Assembly (NCBI GenBank): GCA_005240025.1
Contig: SBBK01000036.1
Location: 1-8,637 of the forward strand
Direction of reading: 5' to 3'
DNA length: 8,637 nucleotides
DNA from: an archaeon
GTDB lineage: Archaea > Thermoproteota > Nitrososphaeria > Nitrososphaerales > Nitrosopumilaceae
Position numbers and translations under genes: made by a program
Notes under the pieces: generated by a model
What the model saw: only the letters and a program-made list of their open reading frames with translations
Databases searched by the model: none
Told to the model about the DNA's origin: nothing
Shown: one piece after another, positions 1 to 6,435 of the stretch
How the letters are laid out: every line of letters starts with the position of its first letter
Position numbering within the stretch: the stretch's first letter is position 1

Positions 1-266
1 CCTCCAAAGATTGCGCCAGCGATTGCAGATGCTCCCAGGACACCACCTGCGTCAAGGTATGGAGTGCCTGAGCCGGTTGATGGGTTTTCCTCAGCAGCCT
101 CTATTTTCCTTTTTGCGAGTTCTAGTGTCTCTTCGAGCGTATTTTGGCCAGTCTTGCCTCGTTCTTCGATATTACCCATGTACTGGGCAAAGGCCTGTTC
201 GGTCATCAGACCAAAGGAAATCAGGCCCAAGGCAAGAATGGATACACCAAATAGTGTCTTATTCAT
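1..266 (-). CDS. Exported, probably membrane-anchored small protein, N-terminal part (C-terminus beyond window)
   Basis: I do not recognise this gene. Only the first 88 residues are in the window, so no stop is seen. Reading from the ATG at 264-266, residues 1-27 form a clear signal peptide: short basic start (MNK), a hydrophobic stretch at about 4-21, and an A-F-A|Q cleavage-like site at 25-28. Residues 32-60 are highly charged and probably helical (many Glu, Lys, Arg), followed by a Gly/Ser/Thr/Pro linker at about 62-75. From about residue 76 a small-residue hydrophobic stretch (VLGASAIAGAIFG) begins and continues off the edge; it looks like the start of a transmembrane helix. I infer a short extracytoplasmic helix tethered by a C-terminal membrane anchor. 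The gene diverges from rps15. Its promoter-like element lies at 301-308, and a weak AGGT lies 7 bases before the ATG. Function unknown. Confidence 0.75.
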   Translation of the reverse strand, partial: MNKTLFGVSILALGLISFGLMTEQAFAQYMGNIEERGKTGQNTLEETLELAKRKIEAAEENPSTGSGTPYLDAGGVLGASAIAGAIFG

Positions 267-300
267 AGTGTTTACCTGTTTTCTTGGGGGCTATCAATTC

Positions 301-308
301 TATTTAAC
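301..308 (-). promoter_or_regulatory. TATA box for the minus-strand exported protein gene
   Basis: On the minus strand the sequence reads GTTAAATA, preceded by an A-rich run (from T's at 309-314 on the plus strand) that resembles a BRE. Counting about 26 bases downstream puts transcription start near 278, giving a leader of roughly 12 bases before the ATG at 266. The match is by eye and the element is AT-rich on both strands. Confidence 0.5.
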
Positions 309-350
309 TTTTTTCTAATAAGCCAGTTTTGAGAATTTGGCGGGGTAACG

Positions 351-358
351 TTTATGTT
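351..358 (+). promoter_or_regulatory. TATA-like element for the rps15 operon
   Basis: TTTATGTT is centred about 25 bases before the ATG at 380, which would start transcription at or next to the start codon (leaderless mRNA). The match to the archaeal consensus is imperfect. The AT-rich block at 299-320 further upstream is an alternative, and would give a leader of about 50 bases. Confidence 0.4.
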
Positions 359-379
359 TGTTCCAGAAGTGGCGCAACC

Positions 380-826
380 ATGGGACGAGTACACACTCAC
401 CGACACGGACAGTCACACTCCACTAGGCCGATCGCACAAAAAGTGCCATCCTGGGTGTCATCTCCAAAAGAGATAGAAGAGCTCGTCGTAAAATATGGTA
501 AGGACGGCATCCCCATGAGCCAGATTGGAATAAGGCTGCGCGATCAACACGCCGTTCCGTTGGTAAGACCAATTGTAAGAAAGTCTGTAAAAAAGATTCT
601 CGAAGAAAACGGAATCAGGCAAGAAATCCCAGAAGACCTGAACAACATTGTAAAAAAGGCGCTGAATCTGCAGAGACACCTAAAAACCCACAACTCGGAC
701 AAGCGAAACGTCCGATCATTGGAGTTGGTAGAGGCCAAAGTCCACAGAATATTCACATATTACAAGAATATCGGAGTCCTGCCACAAAACTGGAAATATA
801 AGTCCGTGGTTGCCCAACTTGAATAA
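380..826 (+). CDS. rps15: Small ribosomal subunit protein uS15 (archaeal S15)
   Basis: This encodes a 148-residue primary rRNA-binding protein of the 30S subunit that binds the central domain of 16S rRNA. The length is typical of archaeal and eukaryotic S15, which carry an N-terminal extension absent from the roughly 89-residue bacterial protein. The N-terminus is MGRVHTHRHGQSHSTRP, the usual basic archaeal start. The middle has the conserved GIPMSQIGIRLRD segment (about 43-55), and the C-terminal half has the core S15 helices, with LNLQRHLKTHNSDKRN (about 94-109) before the last helix, close to the conserved H and D positions of the family. The reading frame stays open upstream to a TTG at 329, but the ATG at 380 matches the family start and sits at leaderless distance from a TATA-like element. 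The stop overlaps the next ATG by one base (TAATG), so translation is probably coupled. Confidence 0.96.
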   Translation: MGRVHTHRHGQSHSTRPIAQKVPSWVSSPKEIEELVVKYGKDGIPMSQIGIRLRDQHAVPLVRPIVRKSVKKILEENGIRQEIPEDLNNIVKKALNLQRHLKTHNSDKRNVRSLELVEAKVHRIFTYYKNIGVLPQNWKYKSVVAQLE

Positions 827-2241
827 TGGGCAAACTAGACGAATCCTTATCGAGATTTAGCGATCAGGTATCAGAGTGCATCAAGTCTGAAAAAGAGATT
901 TGTGTCACAACACACATCGACTGTGACGGTCTGACATCGGGAAGCATAATTACCAAGGCACTTGTCCGGGCGGGGGCAAAGGTCACAACAAGGACTGTAA
1001 AGGAGATGAGTGATTCTGTCATATCCAGTATGCGGCATGATTTTCGTGATTTTCATATAATTACAGACCTTGGAGGGGGTTTTGCAGAACGATTTGACGA
1101 TGCATTTGGATCCAGCTGGTTTGTTTTGGACCATCACGAAATATCACAGCGAGAAATAGAAAATGAGCGGGTCATAAACGCGTGGAAGTTTGGAATGGAC
1201 GGGGGAACGGCCATCTGTGCAGGAGGCATGGCATATCTTGCTGCAAAGCGGCTCGATAAACAAAATACAGATCTTTCTGCAATAGCAGTTGTTTCTGCAC
1301 TTGGCGACAGACAGGATAGAGGCGAAAAAAAGTCCCTCATTGGCAAAAACGCTGAAATTGTAGACGAGGCAAAAAATGCTGGCCTGGTCAAGCTTGACTT
1401 GGATTTGATACTTGTTGGAAGGGAGACAAGGCCGCTTGCCGATGCCCTTGCATTTACATCGCAGCCCTTCATTGAGGGCCTGACATGGAATCGGGCATCG
1501 TGTTTTTCGTTGCTCAAATCCGCAGGGATAAGCCTCAAAGACGGTGGCAGGTTGCGGGTTCCATCGGACCTTGATGAGGAGGAAAAGCGAACCCTGATTG
1601 AGGCAATAATAAGGTTTGCGAGCACACAAAATGCCACACAAATCACGGAGGAGTTGATAGGATACACCTATACCTTTCCAAGGGAAGACAGGCGGAACTT
1701 TTTGCACGACGGGCGCGAATTTTCAACAATGCTGAATTCGTGTGGGAGAATAGGCAAATCTGGCGTTGGGATCGCAGTCTGCATGGGAGACAGAAACAAG
1801 ATGCTCCAGGAGGGTGAAAAAATCTTGGTCGAATACAGAAGGATGATCAGAGAATATATGAATATTTTGACAAATGAACGCTGGAGGATGACGGCGACTG
1901 CAAACTGCCTTATGGTAAACGGCGAGGGAGTGATTCCTGAGACCATGACGGGCACCATTTCGTCGCTTTTGGCCGGCTCGCCAAAGAACGCTGGTAAAAT
2001 AGTAATACTCAGGACAGACGGGGAGGAGAACACAATCAAGTTTTCATCCCGCAAGTCGATTGGTTGTAAAGCAGATGTGAGCCTTAGCGTTTTGATGAGG
2101 AATGGTGCAGAAAAGTTCAACGGTGTTGGCGGAGGCCATGATGCCGCTGCCGGCGCCAAAATAACAAAGGACAAGCTGGAGGGCTTTCTTGACTTTATAG
2201 AAGATAGCGTAAATGGAAACCAAGGTCAGAGTAATAATTAG
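826..2241 (+). CDS. recJ: Archaeal RecJ-like DHH/DHHA1 nuclease (GAN / Cdc45 homologue)
   Basis: This 471-residue protein belongs to the DHH phosphoesterase superfamily. Visible motifs in order are H30-x-D32-x-D34-G (motif I), D81 in TDLGGG (motif II), D102-H103-H104 (motif III, the name-giving DHH), D161 in SALGD (motif IV), and near the C-terminus GGGH at about 435-438, the DHHA1 substrate-binding loop. All expected metal-binding residues are present, so a Mn2+-dependent single-strand exonuclease activity is likely. The length matches Thermococcus GAN and Pyrococcus RecJ-like proteins, which in that group associate with GINS at the replication fork and relate to eukaryotic Cdc45. The role as a CMG-like component here is inference. 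Linkage to rps15 is known in other archaea and supports this call over NrnA-type oligoribonucleases. The start overlaps the rps15 stop; no Shine-Dalgarno sequence is evident. The 3' end overlaps pcc1 by 29 bases. Confidence 0.9.
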   Translation: MGKLDESLSRFSDQVSECIKSEKEICVTTHIDCDGLTSGSIITKALVRAGAKVTTRTVKEMSDSVISSMRHDFRDFHIITDLGGGFAERFDDAFGSSWFVLDHHEISQREIENERVINAWKFGMDGGTAICAGGMAYLAAKRLDKQNTDLSAIAVVSALGDRQDRGEKKSLIGKNAEIVDEAKNAGLVKLDLDLILVGRETRPLADALAFTSQPFIEGLTWNRASCFSLLKSAGISLKDGGRLRVPSDLDEEEKRTLIEAIIRFASTQNATQITEELIGYTYTFPREDRRNFLHDGREFSTMLNSCGRIGKSGVGIAVCMGDRNKMLQEGEKILVEYRRMIREYMNILTNERWRMTATANCLMVNGEGVIPETMTGTISSLLAGSPKNAGKIVILRTDGEENTIKFSSRKSIGCKADVSLSVLMRNGAEKFNGVGGGHDAAAGAKITKDKLEGFLDFIEDSVNGNQGQSNN

Positions 2242-2449
2242 CAATATTTCGAAAAAAAAGGCCGATGCGATAAAAAACGCCCTGGAGCCAGACAATGTGG
2301 ATTTCCCGGCAGGCCTTTCATTCCACATAGAAAATCTTGATAACGCACTTGCTTTTAGTTTCCATAGTACAGGAGACATGAAAAAACTTACTTCCACGAT
2401 TGACGAGGTTCTGGCGCACGTACAGATGGCACTAAGAGTGATGGAATGA
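2213..2449 (+). CDS. pcc1: KEOPS complex subunit Pcc1-like protein
   Basis: This 78-residue protein matches Pcc1 in size and pattern. It has an N-terminal beta strand (KVRVIISNI), then a helix with A-D-A-I-K-N-A-L-E-P-D-N (about 17-28), the typical position of the Pcc1 A...I..aL.PDN motif. A second strand pair follows (LSFHIENLDNALAFSFHS, about 35-52), then a C-terminal helix with STIDEVLAHVQMAL. Pcc1 is the small dimerising subunit of KEOPS, which with Kae1, Bud32 and Cgi121 adds threonylcarbamoyl to A37 of ANN-decoding tRNAs (t6A). Location between recJ and ribosomal or tRNA-charging genes agrees with archaeal gene clusters in which pcc1 lies near rps3ae. The ATG at 2213 lies inside the recJ end, and its stop overlaps the serS start as ATGA. 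The family is divergent at sequence level, so the call rests on pattern plus context. Confidence 0.8.
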   Translation: METKVRVIISNISKKKADAIKNALEPDNVDFPAGLSFHIENLDNALAFSFHSTGDMKKLTSTIDEVLAHVQMALRVME

Positions 2450-3711
2450 TGCTGGACCCGAAAATAATCAAAGAAAAACCCGAAATAATACGAAAAATGC
2501 TTCAGGACCGAAATGTCAAGTTTGATCTGGATTCACTGATCGACCTCGATTTGAGGCGCCGCGAGCTAATCATAAAAACAGACGAACTCCGAAAAAAGAA
2601 AAACATCGTCTCACTTGAGATCGCTTCCAGGAAAAAGGCCGGATCCGATGCGGGCTCTGAAATTGCGCAAATGCAGCAAGTATCTTCGGAGCTTGTCGTC
2701 CTGGAGTCGGAGCAGCTCAGAGTAGAATCTGAATATGCAAGACTTGCGTTTGCCATTCCCAACCTCGTCCACGAATCTGTGCCAAGGGGGGCAGATGAGA
2801 GTGCCAACCAAGAGATAAGAAGGTGGGGCCAGATGCCAAGAGCCGACTTTGCGGTACGAGACCATATCGAGATATCACAAAAACTCGACCTAGTTGATCT
2901 GGAGCGGGCCGCAAAGGCAGCTGGAGCCAGGTTTTACTTTTTGAAGAACTCCCTTGTCAAGCTTAACCAGGCTCTGATTAATTTTGCGCTGGACTTTCTT
3001 GAACAAAAAAAATATGTCCTAATTCAGCCGCCCTACATGATTAACAAAAATGCAATGGAGGGAGCCATAATAGCGAGTGATTTTCAAGACGTGATATACA
3101 AGGTAGAGGGCGAGGATCTGTTTTTGATTGGAACATCGGAGCACGCCATTGCTGCAATGCACTCGAACGAAATCCTGGAGGGAAAGGATCTGCCCCTCAG
3201 ATATGCAGGGGTGAGCCCGTGTTTTAGAAAAGAGGCAGGAGCCCATGGTCGTGACCAGAAAGGCATCTTTAGAGTGCACCAGTTTGACAAAGTCGAGCAG
3301 TATGTCTTTGCAAGACCCGAGGAATCATTTAACGAACATGAAAAAATGCTGGCAGTAGCAGAAGAGTTTTACCAGAAGTTGGGGATTCCGTACAGGGTAA
3401 TGCTTTTGTCAAGCGGTGACCTTGGCAAGGTTTCTGCAAAAACATATGACCTTGAAGCCTGGATGGCAGGCCAAAATGCATACCGCGAGATTGTCTCGTG
3501 CTCCAACTGCCTTGATTTTCAGGCAAGGAGGCTCAAGGTTCGATTTCGCGACAAAACAAACGAACAGACGCAATATGTCCACTCGCTAAACAGCACCCTT
3601 GTTGCCACCACCAGGACTCTTGTCGCAATCATGGAAAATTTTCAGACCAGGGACGGGCACATCAATGTCCCCAGGTCGTTGCAGAAATACATCGGTTCCG
3701 GCATCATCTAG
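2446..3711 (+). CDS. serS: Seryl-tRNA synthetase (class II, standard type)
   Basis: This enzyme charges tRNASer with serine in two ATP-dependent steps. At 421 residues it is full length. Residues about 30-100 are rich in Lys, Arg and Glu heptads and form the antiparallel coiled coil that grips the long variable arm of tRNASer, which identifies the common SerRS type and not the rare methanogen type. The class II core follows: TSEHA at 230-234 (serine-binding TxE loop), motif 2 F260-R261-K262-E263-AGAHGRDQKGIFRVHQF, and motif 3 around R390 (NSTLVATTRTLVA, archaeal style; bacterial enzymes have a GSGLAVGRT-like sequence). Two ATG codons stand in tandem (2446 and 2449); the first overlaps the pcc1 stop as ATGA and is favoured for coupling. 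A GAGTGAT about 5 bases upstream could pair with 16S rRNA, the best Shine-Dalgarno candidate among the internal genes. It ends the first operon. Confidence 0.97.
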   Translation: MMLDPKIIKEKPEIIRKMLQDRNVKFDLDSLIDLDLRRRELIIKTDELRKKKNIVSLEIASRKKAGSDAGSEIAQMQQVSSELVVLESEQLRVESEYARLAFAIPNLVHESVPRGADESANQEIRRWGQMPRADFAVRDHIEISQKLDLVDLERAAKAAGARFYFLKNSLVKLNQALINFALDFLEQKKYVLIQPPYMINKNAMEGAIIASDFQDVIYKVEGEDLFLIGTSEHAIAAMHSNEILEGKDLPLRYAGVSPCFRKEAGAHGRDQKGIFRVHQFDKVEQYVFARPEESFNEHEKMLAVAEEFYQKLGIPYRVMLLSSGDLGKVSAKTYDLEAWMAGQNAYREIVSCSNCLDFQARRLKVRFRDKTNEQTQYVHSLNSTLVATTRTLVAIMENFQTRDGHINVPRSLQKYIGSGII

Positions 3712-3730
3712 CCAGAATCATTTAGTACAA

Positions 3731-3739
3731 TTATATTTT
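3731..3739 (+). promoter_or_regulatory. TATA box for the eS1 transcription unit
   Basis: TTATATTTT lies in the 49-base gap after serS and is centred 26 bases before the TTG at 3761. This is the spacing expected if transcription begins at or next to the start codon. It supports both the TTG start and a transcription unit separate from, or additional to, read-through from serS. No clear oligo-T terminator for serS precedes it. Confidence 0.6.
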
Positions 3740-3760
3740 GGGTTCAGGGGGCGTTAGTAA

Positions 3761-4375
3761 TTGGCTCGAAAAAAGGGAACAAGAGTAAAGGACAAGTGGC
3801 GTGAGAAAAAATGGGTCACAGTTATTGCCCCGGAATCTTTCAACAACGCGCCGATTGCCTACATCCCCATCACCGACGAGAAAAAGGCGATAGGACGAGT
3901 TATCGAGGTAACCCTTTTTGACATACTCAAGGGTGACCCGTCGCAATACCAGTACAAGATTTACTTTCAGATAAGCAGGATAGAAGGCGAAAAGGCCTAC
4001 TCGATTTTCAAGAGATACGAGTATGCAAAGGAGTTTTTGCGAAGTCTGATCAGACGCGGATCAAGCAAGATAAATTTTGTCATGGACGTAAAGACAAAGG
4101 ACAACTATCTTTTTAGGATCAAAGTCATTGCGCTGACTCACAAAAAGCTAAACACGTCAAGAAAGCACGCCCTGCGGCTAATTGCCAAAGACGTGATGGC
4201 GAAAACCATACCAGAAATGACAATAGATCAGTTTGTGCAGGCAACGTGTTATGGAAAGATCAACTCCGACATCATGGCCTCTGCAAAGCGGGTGATCCGC
4301 ATGAGACATGTGGGCCTCGAAAAGGTAAAGCTCATCAGAACTGCTGAAGCCCAGGTTACACTGCTAGAAGCATAA
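3761..4375 (+). CDS. rps3ae: Small ribosomal subunit protein eS1 (S3Ae)
   Basis: This 204-residue protein is the archaeal/eukaryotic 30S protein eS1 (formerly S3Ae), located near the platform and mRNA exit side of the small subunit. It has no bacterial counterpart. Recognisable segments include the basic N-terminus (ARKKGTRVKDKWREKKWV), then IGRVIEVTLFDILKGDPSQY (about 44-63) and a basic C-terminal half with LRLIAKDVM and MTIDQFVQ (about 139-160). The length is within the usual archaeal range. The start is TTG. The first possible ATG would delete much of the conserved domain, whereas TTG gives the expected N-terminus and lies at leaderless distance from a TATA box. A G-rich AGGGGG at 3746-3751 is a poor Shine-Dalgarno match. 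In many archaea rps3ae is linked to pcc1; here serS sits between them. Confidence 0.95.
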   Translation: MARKKGTRVKDKWREKKWVTVIAPESFNNAPIAYIPITDEKKAIGRVIEVTLFDILKGDPSQYQYKIYFQISRIEGEKAYSIFKRYEYAKEFLRSLIRRGSSKINFVMDVKTKDNYLFRIKVIALTHKKLNTSRKHALRLIAKDVMAKTIPEMTIDQFVQATCYGKINSDIMASAKRVIRMRHVGLEKVKLIRTAEAQVTLLEA

Positions 4376-4378
4376 TTC

Positions 4379-4795
4379 ATGGAAAGACCGCTCGAAGTAG
4401 ACATTCAGGTCATAGTTCATGCAACCGAGGACCTGACAAAGATCTATGACTCCTTCAAGATTTTTGGCGTTGATGATAAGGAGTTTACGGTGCAGACGCT
4501 GGAGGGACATTTTGAAAACCCGATAACTCTGCTCTCGTGCAAGCTGCGAAAGAAAAAAGCCCAGGTCTTTGTCAGCGTCCTGGTTGGAGGCCTCCCAAGA
4601 GAAGAGATCAGCGCAATACTTGGAGACCTTCAAAACAGATGTGACAAATCTGCCCTGCACCTGCGAATTTCAAAGCAGGCACTTGCAGTAGGAAAAATTG
4701 TGTTAGGTGGAGAGGATCCGATAAAGCTGCGAATTTACACACCTGTTTACAACCAAAAAGATCTCCTTGCGACATATTCATCCATCCTGTCTTAG
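4379..4795 (+). CDS. COG1325-family RNA-binding protein (predicted exosome-associated)
   Basis: This 138-residue protein matches the archaeal PF01877/COG1325 family, described as RNA-binding with a dsRBD-like fold and a predicted exosome partner. Visible family features are VHATEDLTKIYDSF near residues 13-26, EGHFENPITLLSCKLR at about 42-57 (the GH-x-x-NPI signature), and a C-terminal block LHLRISKQALAVGKIVLGGEDPIKLRIYTPVY, whose R-x-x-KQA and L-x-x-x-DPI elements recur in the family. No catalytic site is apparent. The role in exosome or RNA processing is inferred from the family literature and not shown biochemically by this sequence. It starts 3 bases after the eS1 stop, has no clear Shine-Dalgarno sequence, and is almost certainly cotranscribed with eS1, placing RNA turnover beside the ribosome. 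Confidence 0.82.
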   Translation: MERPLEVDIQVIVHATEDLTKIYDSFKIFGVDDKEFTVQTLEGHFENPITLLSCKLRKKKAQVFVSVLVGGLPREEISAILGDLQNRCDKSALHLRISKQALAVGKIVLGGEDPIKLRIYTPVYNQKDLLATYSSILS

Positions 4796-4802
4796 GGCAC
4801 AG

Positions 4803-4810
4803 TTAATATG
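4803..4810 (+). promoter_or_regulatory. TATA-like element for the candidate C/D sRNA
   Basis: TTAATATG is centred about 25 bases before the GGG at 4831 that would open the terminal stem of the guide RNA, matching archaeal TATA-to-start spacing. The similarity is modest and the region is AT-rich, so this is supporting evidence only. Confidence 0.35.
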
Positions 4811-4830
4811 ATTTAGAGACATAAAGAATC

Positions 4831-4900
4831 GGGAATGAAGAGCTACGAGCCGCTCCAGTCTGAGCAACGCAGCTGTGACGACGCCGCGACGATCTGACCC
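4831..4900 (+). ncRNA. Candidate C/D box guide sRNA
   Basis: About 70 bases between two genes show the full C-D'-C'-D order. GGG at 4831-4833 can pair with CCC at 4898-4900 as a short terminal stem. C box ATGAAGA is at 4835-4841 (6/7 to RTGATGA). D' box CTGA is at 4860-4863. C' box GTGACGA is at 4875-4881 (6/7). D box CTGA is at 4894-4897. The D guide is exactly 12 bases (4882-4893), the usual archaeal length. The D'-C' spacer is 11. The C-D' spacer of 18 is longer than normal. Such RNAs bind L7Ae, Nop5 and fibrillarin and direct 2'-O-methylation opposite the fifth base before D or D'. I could not assign a target. The stretch is more GC-rich than its flanks, and T-runs at 4906-4909 and 4918-4921 could end the transcript. 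Both C-type boxes are imperfect, so this remains a candidate. Confidence 0.5.
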
Positions 4901-4917
4901 AAAAATTTTCAAGATTG

Positions 4918-4927
4918 TTTTAAATAA
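4918..4927 (+). promoter_or_regulatory. Strong TATA box for the geranylgeranyl reductase gene
   Basis: TTTTAAATAA is the best archaeal TATA box in the window, centred about 27 bases before the TTG start at 4950, which predicts a leaderless mRNA. An AGCT-TC-AGCT motif (4931-4940) lies between the box and the start codon. Confidence 0.65.
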
Positions 4928-4949
4928 TGTAGCTTCAGCTGTTTGATAG

Positions 4950-6410
4950 TTGAAAACAGATTACGATTTGGTTGTGGCAGGCGGGGGACTCGCAGGGATG
5001 GTTGCGGCCCAGTCGGCGTCACACTACTCCAAGCAGAGACTCTCGATTCTTGTAATAGACAGAAATCCTCCGATCTTTCTTGGGAAAAAGACTGTCAGCG
5101 GCTGGATTTGTGGAGACGCAGTGTCAAAGGAGGCAGTTGATTACATGGGAGAAAGGATCCAAGTTTCGTGGGGCAGGCCAGAAATAGAACACAGGGTCAA
5201 AGGCGTCATGGCGCTCTCACCTGACAGGGAGACCTCGATTCCTTTTGATGGTGACGGATATTTGCTAAACAGACAGGAGCTCCCCCAAAGCCAGTACAGG
5301 GAGGCTCAAAAACGCGGAATAAACTTTGATTTTGAGATAAACCTCAATGGTCTTCTTTACGACGGAACCCAGGTCATTGGAGTGGAGGGAATAAACAGAA
5401 AGACAAACGAGCCATACAAAAAGACGGCCAGGGTAGTAATAGATGCAACTGGTGTTGCATCAATGCTTCGAAACGGGGTCAAAAATACGACAAAAATGGA
5501 AAAAAAGATTGACCGCACCGATCTCGAGTCCACGGGCAGACACATCATGTATTTTGATAAGGGCCAGGACGATCCAACCGAGTTTGATCCAGACTATTGC
5601 CTCATCCATCTTGATCAGGACATAGCACCTGGCGGATATGGGTGGGTCTTTCCAAAGGGCCAAAACAAGGTAAACATTGGCCTTGGCGTAGAAAAAACGC
5701 TTTTGGAAAAAAGAAACAAAAGACTTGGAAGGCATGACGACGTGACTGGCCTTATCAACCAGTACGTTGCAAGAAACAGTGCAATCAGGAATCCAAGACT
5801 CTCTACCGATCCGTCAGATGCAAACAATGTTACTGGGAATTTTCAGGTGTCCGTGCGAAGACAAAACGACTGTATGGTTTCGGCTGGATTTATGCTGGTT
5901 GGTGACTCTGCGTGGATGCCAAAGCCGCTCGATGCCGGAGGCATTGGCCCTGCTCTGATTGCGGGAACGACTATTGGTAGAAACGTAGTTGACGCAATTG
6001 AATCAGGCGACGTTACCGAAAAGGGTCTTTGGCAGTACAATGTCGACTACATCAAGGAGTATGGATACAAGACTGCCGGACTTGAGGTCTTTAGGCGTCT
6101 GCTCCAAATGCTAACAAACGATCAGATCAATTATGGGATGAAGCACTTTATGGGAAGTCTTGATGTCGAGGCAATCAGCCGCGGTGAGCACCCGGACTTT
6201 AGCATGATTGGCAAGATGGGCATGATCATTCGCGGTGCACTAAACAAAAAGCTTGCAGACGGGCTGCGCCACACAACAAACCAGAACAAGTTTCTAACAG
6301 AACACTACAGGAATTATCCAAAGGGCCCAGAGGGGTTTGAGGAATGGAGCAAAAAGCTGCAAAAAACACTGCGTGAGTCTTACGAGTATTTGGCAAAGTG
6401 GGAAAATTAA
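4950..6410 (+). CDS. Geranylgeranyl reductase family FAD-dependent oxidoreductase
   Basis: This 486-residue flavoprotein fits the archaeal GGR family, which saturates the geranylgeranyl chains of di-O-geranylgeranylglycerol phospholipids to make archaeol or GDGT lipids. A Rossmann FAD site opens the protein: beta strand DLVVA then G11-G-G-L-A-G16, with an acidic residue D37 after the second strand for the ribose. SGWICGDAV at 50-58 holds Cys54, in the position of the conserved Cys-Gly of the family active site. The family hallmark GGYGWVFPKG is at 228-237, followed by NIGLGV, and the second FAD motif GDSA is at 318-321. The C-terminal about 100 residues are helical and may contact the membrane; no transmembrane helix is evident. 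The start is TTG with a strong upstream TATA box. The reducing partner is not encoded nearby. Archaea often have several GGR paralogues, some acting on quinones or chlorophyll-like isoprenoids, so the substrate is inferred. Confidence 0.88.
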   Translation: MKTDYDLVVAGGGLAGMVAAQSASHYSKQRLSILVIDRNPPIFLGKKTVSGWICGDAVSKEAVDYMGERIQVSWGRPEIEHRVKGVMALSPDRETSIPFDGDGYLLNRQELPQSQYREAQKRGINFDFEINLNGLLYDGTQVIGVEGINRKTNEPYKKTARVVIDATGVASMLRNGVKNTTKMEKKIDRTDLESTGRHIMYFDKGQDDPTEFDPDYCLIHLDQDIAPGGYGWVFPKGQNKVNIGLGVEKTLLEKRNKRLGRHDDVTGLINQYVARNSAIRNPRLSTDPSDANNVTGNFQVSVRRQNDCMVSAGFMLVGDSAWMPKPLDAGGIGPALIAGTTIGRNVVDAIESGDVTEKGLWQYNVDYIKEYGYKTAGLEVFRRLLQMLTNDQINYGMKHFMGSLDVEAISRGEHPDFSMIGKMGMIIRGALNKKLADGLRHTTNQNKFLTEHYRNYPKGPEGFEEWSKKLQKTLRESYEYLAKWEN

Positions 6411-6418
6411 TTAATAAA
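6411..6418 (+). promoter_or_regulatory. TATA-like element for the MoxR-VWA unit
   Basis: TTAATAAA directly follows the reductase stop and extends an AT-only block beginning at 6403. It is centred 21-22 bases before the GTG at 6436; the overlapping AATTAATAA is slightly further away. This is close to leaderless spacing. The AT-rich block also includes the preceding stop codon, so the exact box is uncertain. Confidence 0.45.
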
Positions 6419-6435
6419 GTAAGACGCTAAAGGTT

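Noticed and set aside
11..318. Plus-strand open frames opposite the exported protein gene
   Set aside because: The minus-strand frame has a textbook signal peptide, start codon and promoter spacing. The plus-strand frames have no family resemblance.
329..379. A TTG-initiated N-terminal extension of uS15
   Set aside because: The extra 17 residues (starting MRIWRGNVYV) do not resemble any S15 N-terminus, and they overlap the promoter element that fits the ATG at 380.
1134..1707. Two long minus-strand open frames of 177 and 187 codons inside the recJ gene
   Set aside because: They lie fully antisense to a well-supported DHH gene, have Ser/Pro/Cys-rich low-complexity composition with no recognisable motif, and have no promoter context. 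They are codon-bias shadows.
3712..3760. A possible terminator after serS
   Set aside because: There is no convincing hairpin and no long T-run apart from the TATA box of the next gene; any termination here cannot be supported from sequence.
4943..5140. A 65-codon plus-strand frame beginning before the reductase
   Set aside because: It overlaps the reductase FAD-binding region in another frame and has no support beyond being open.
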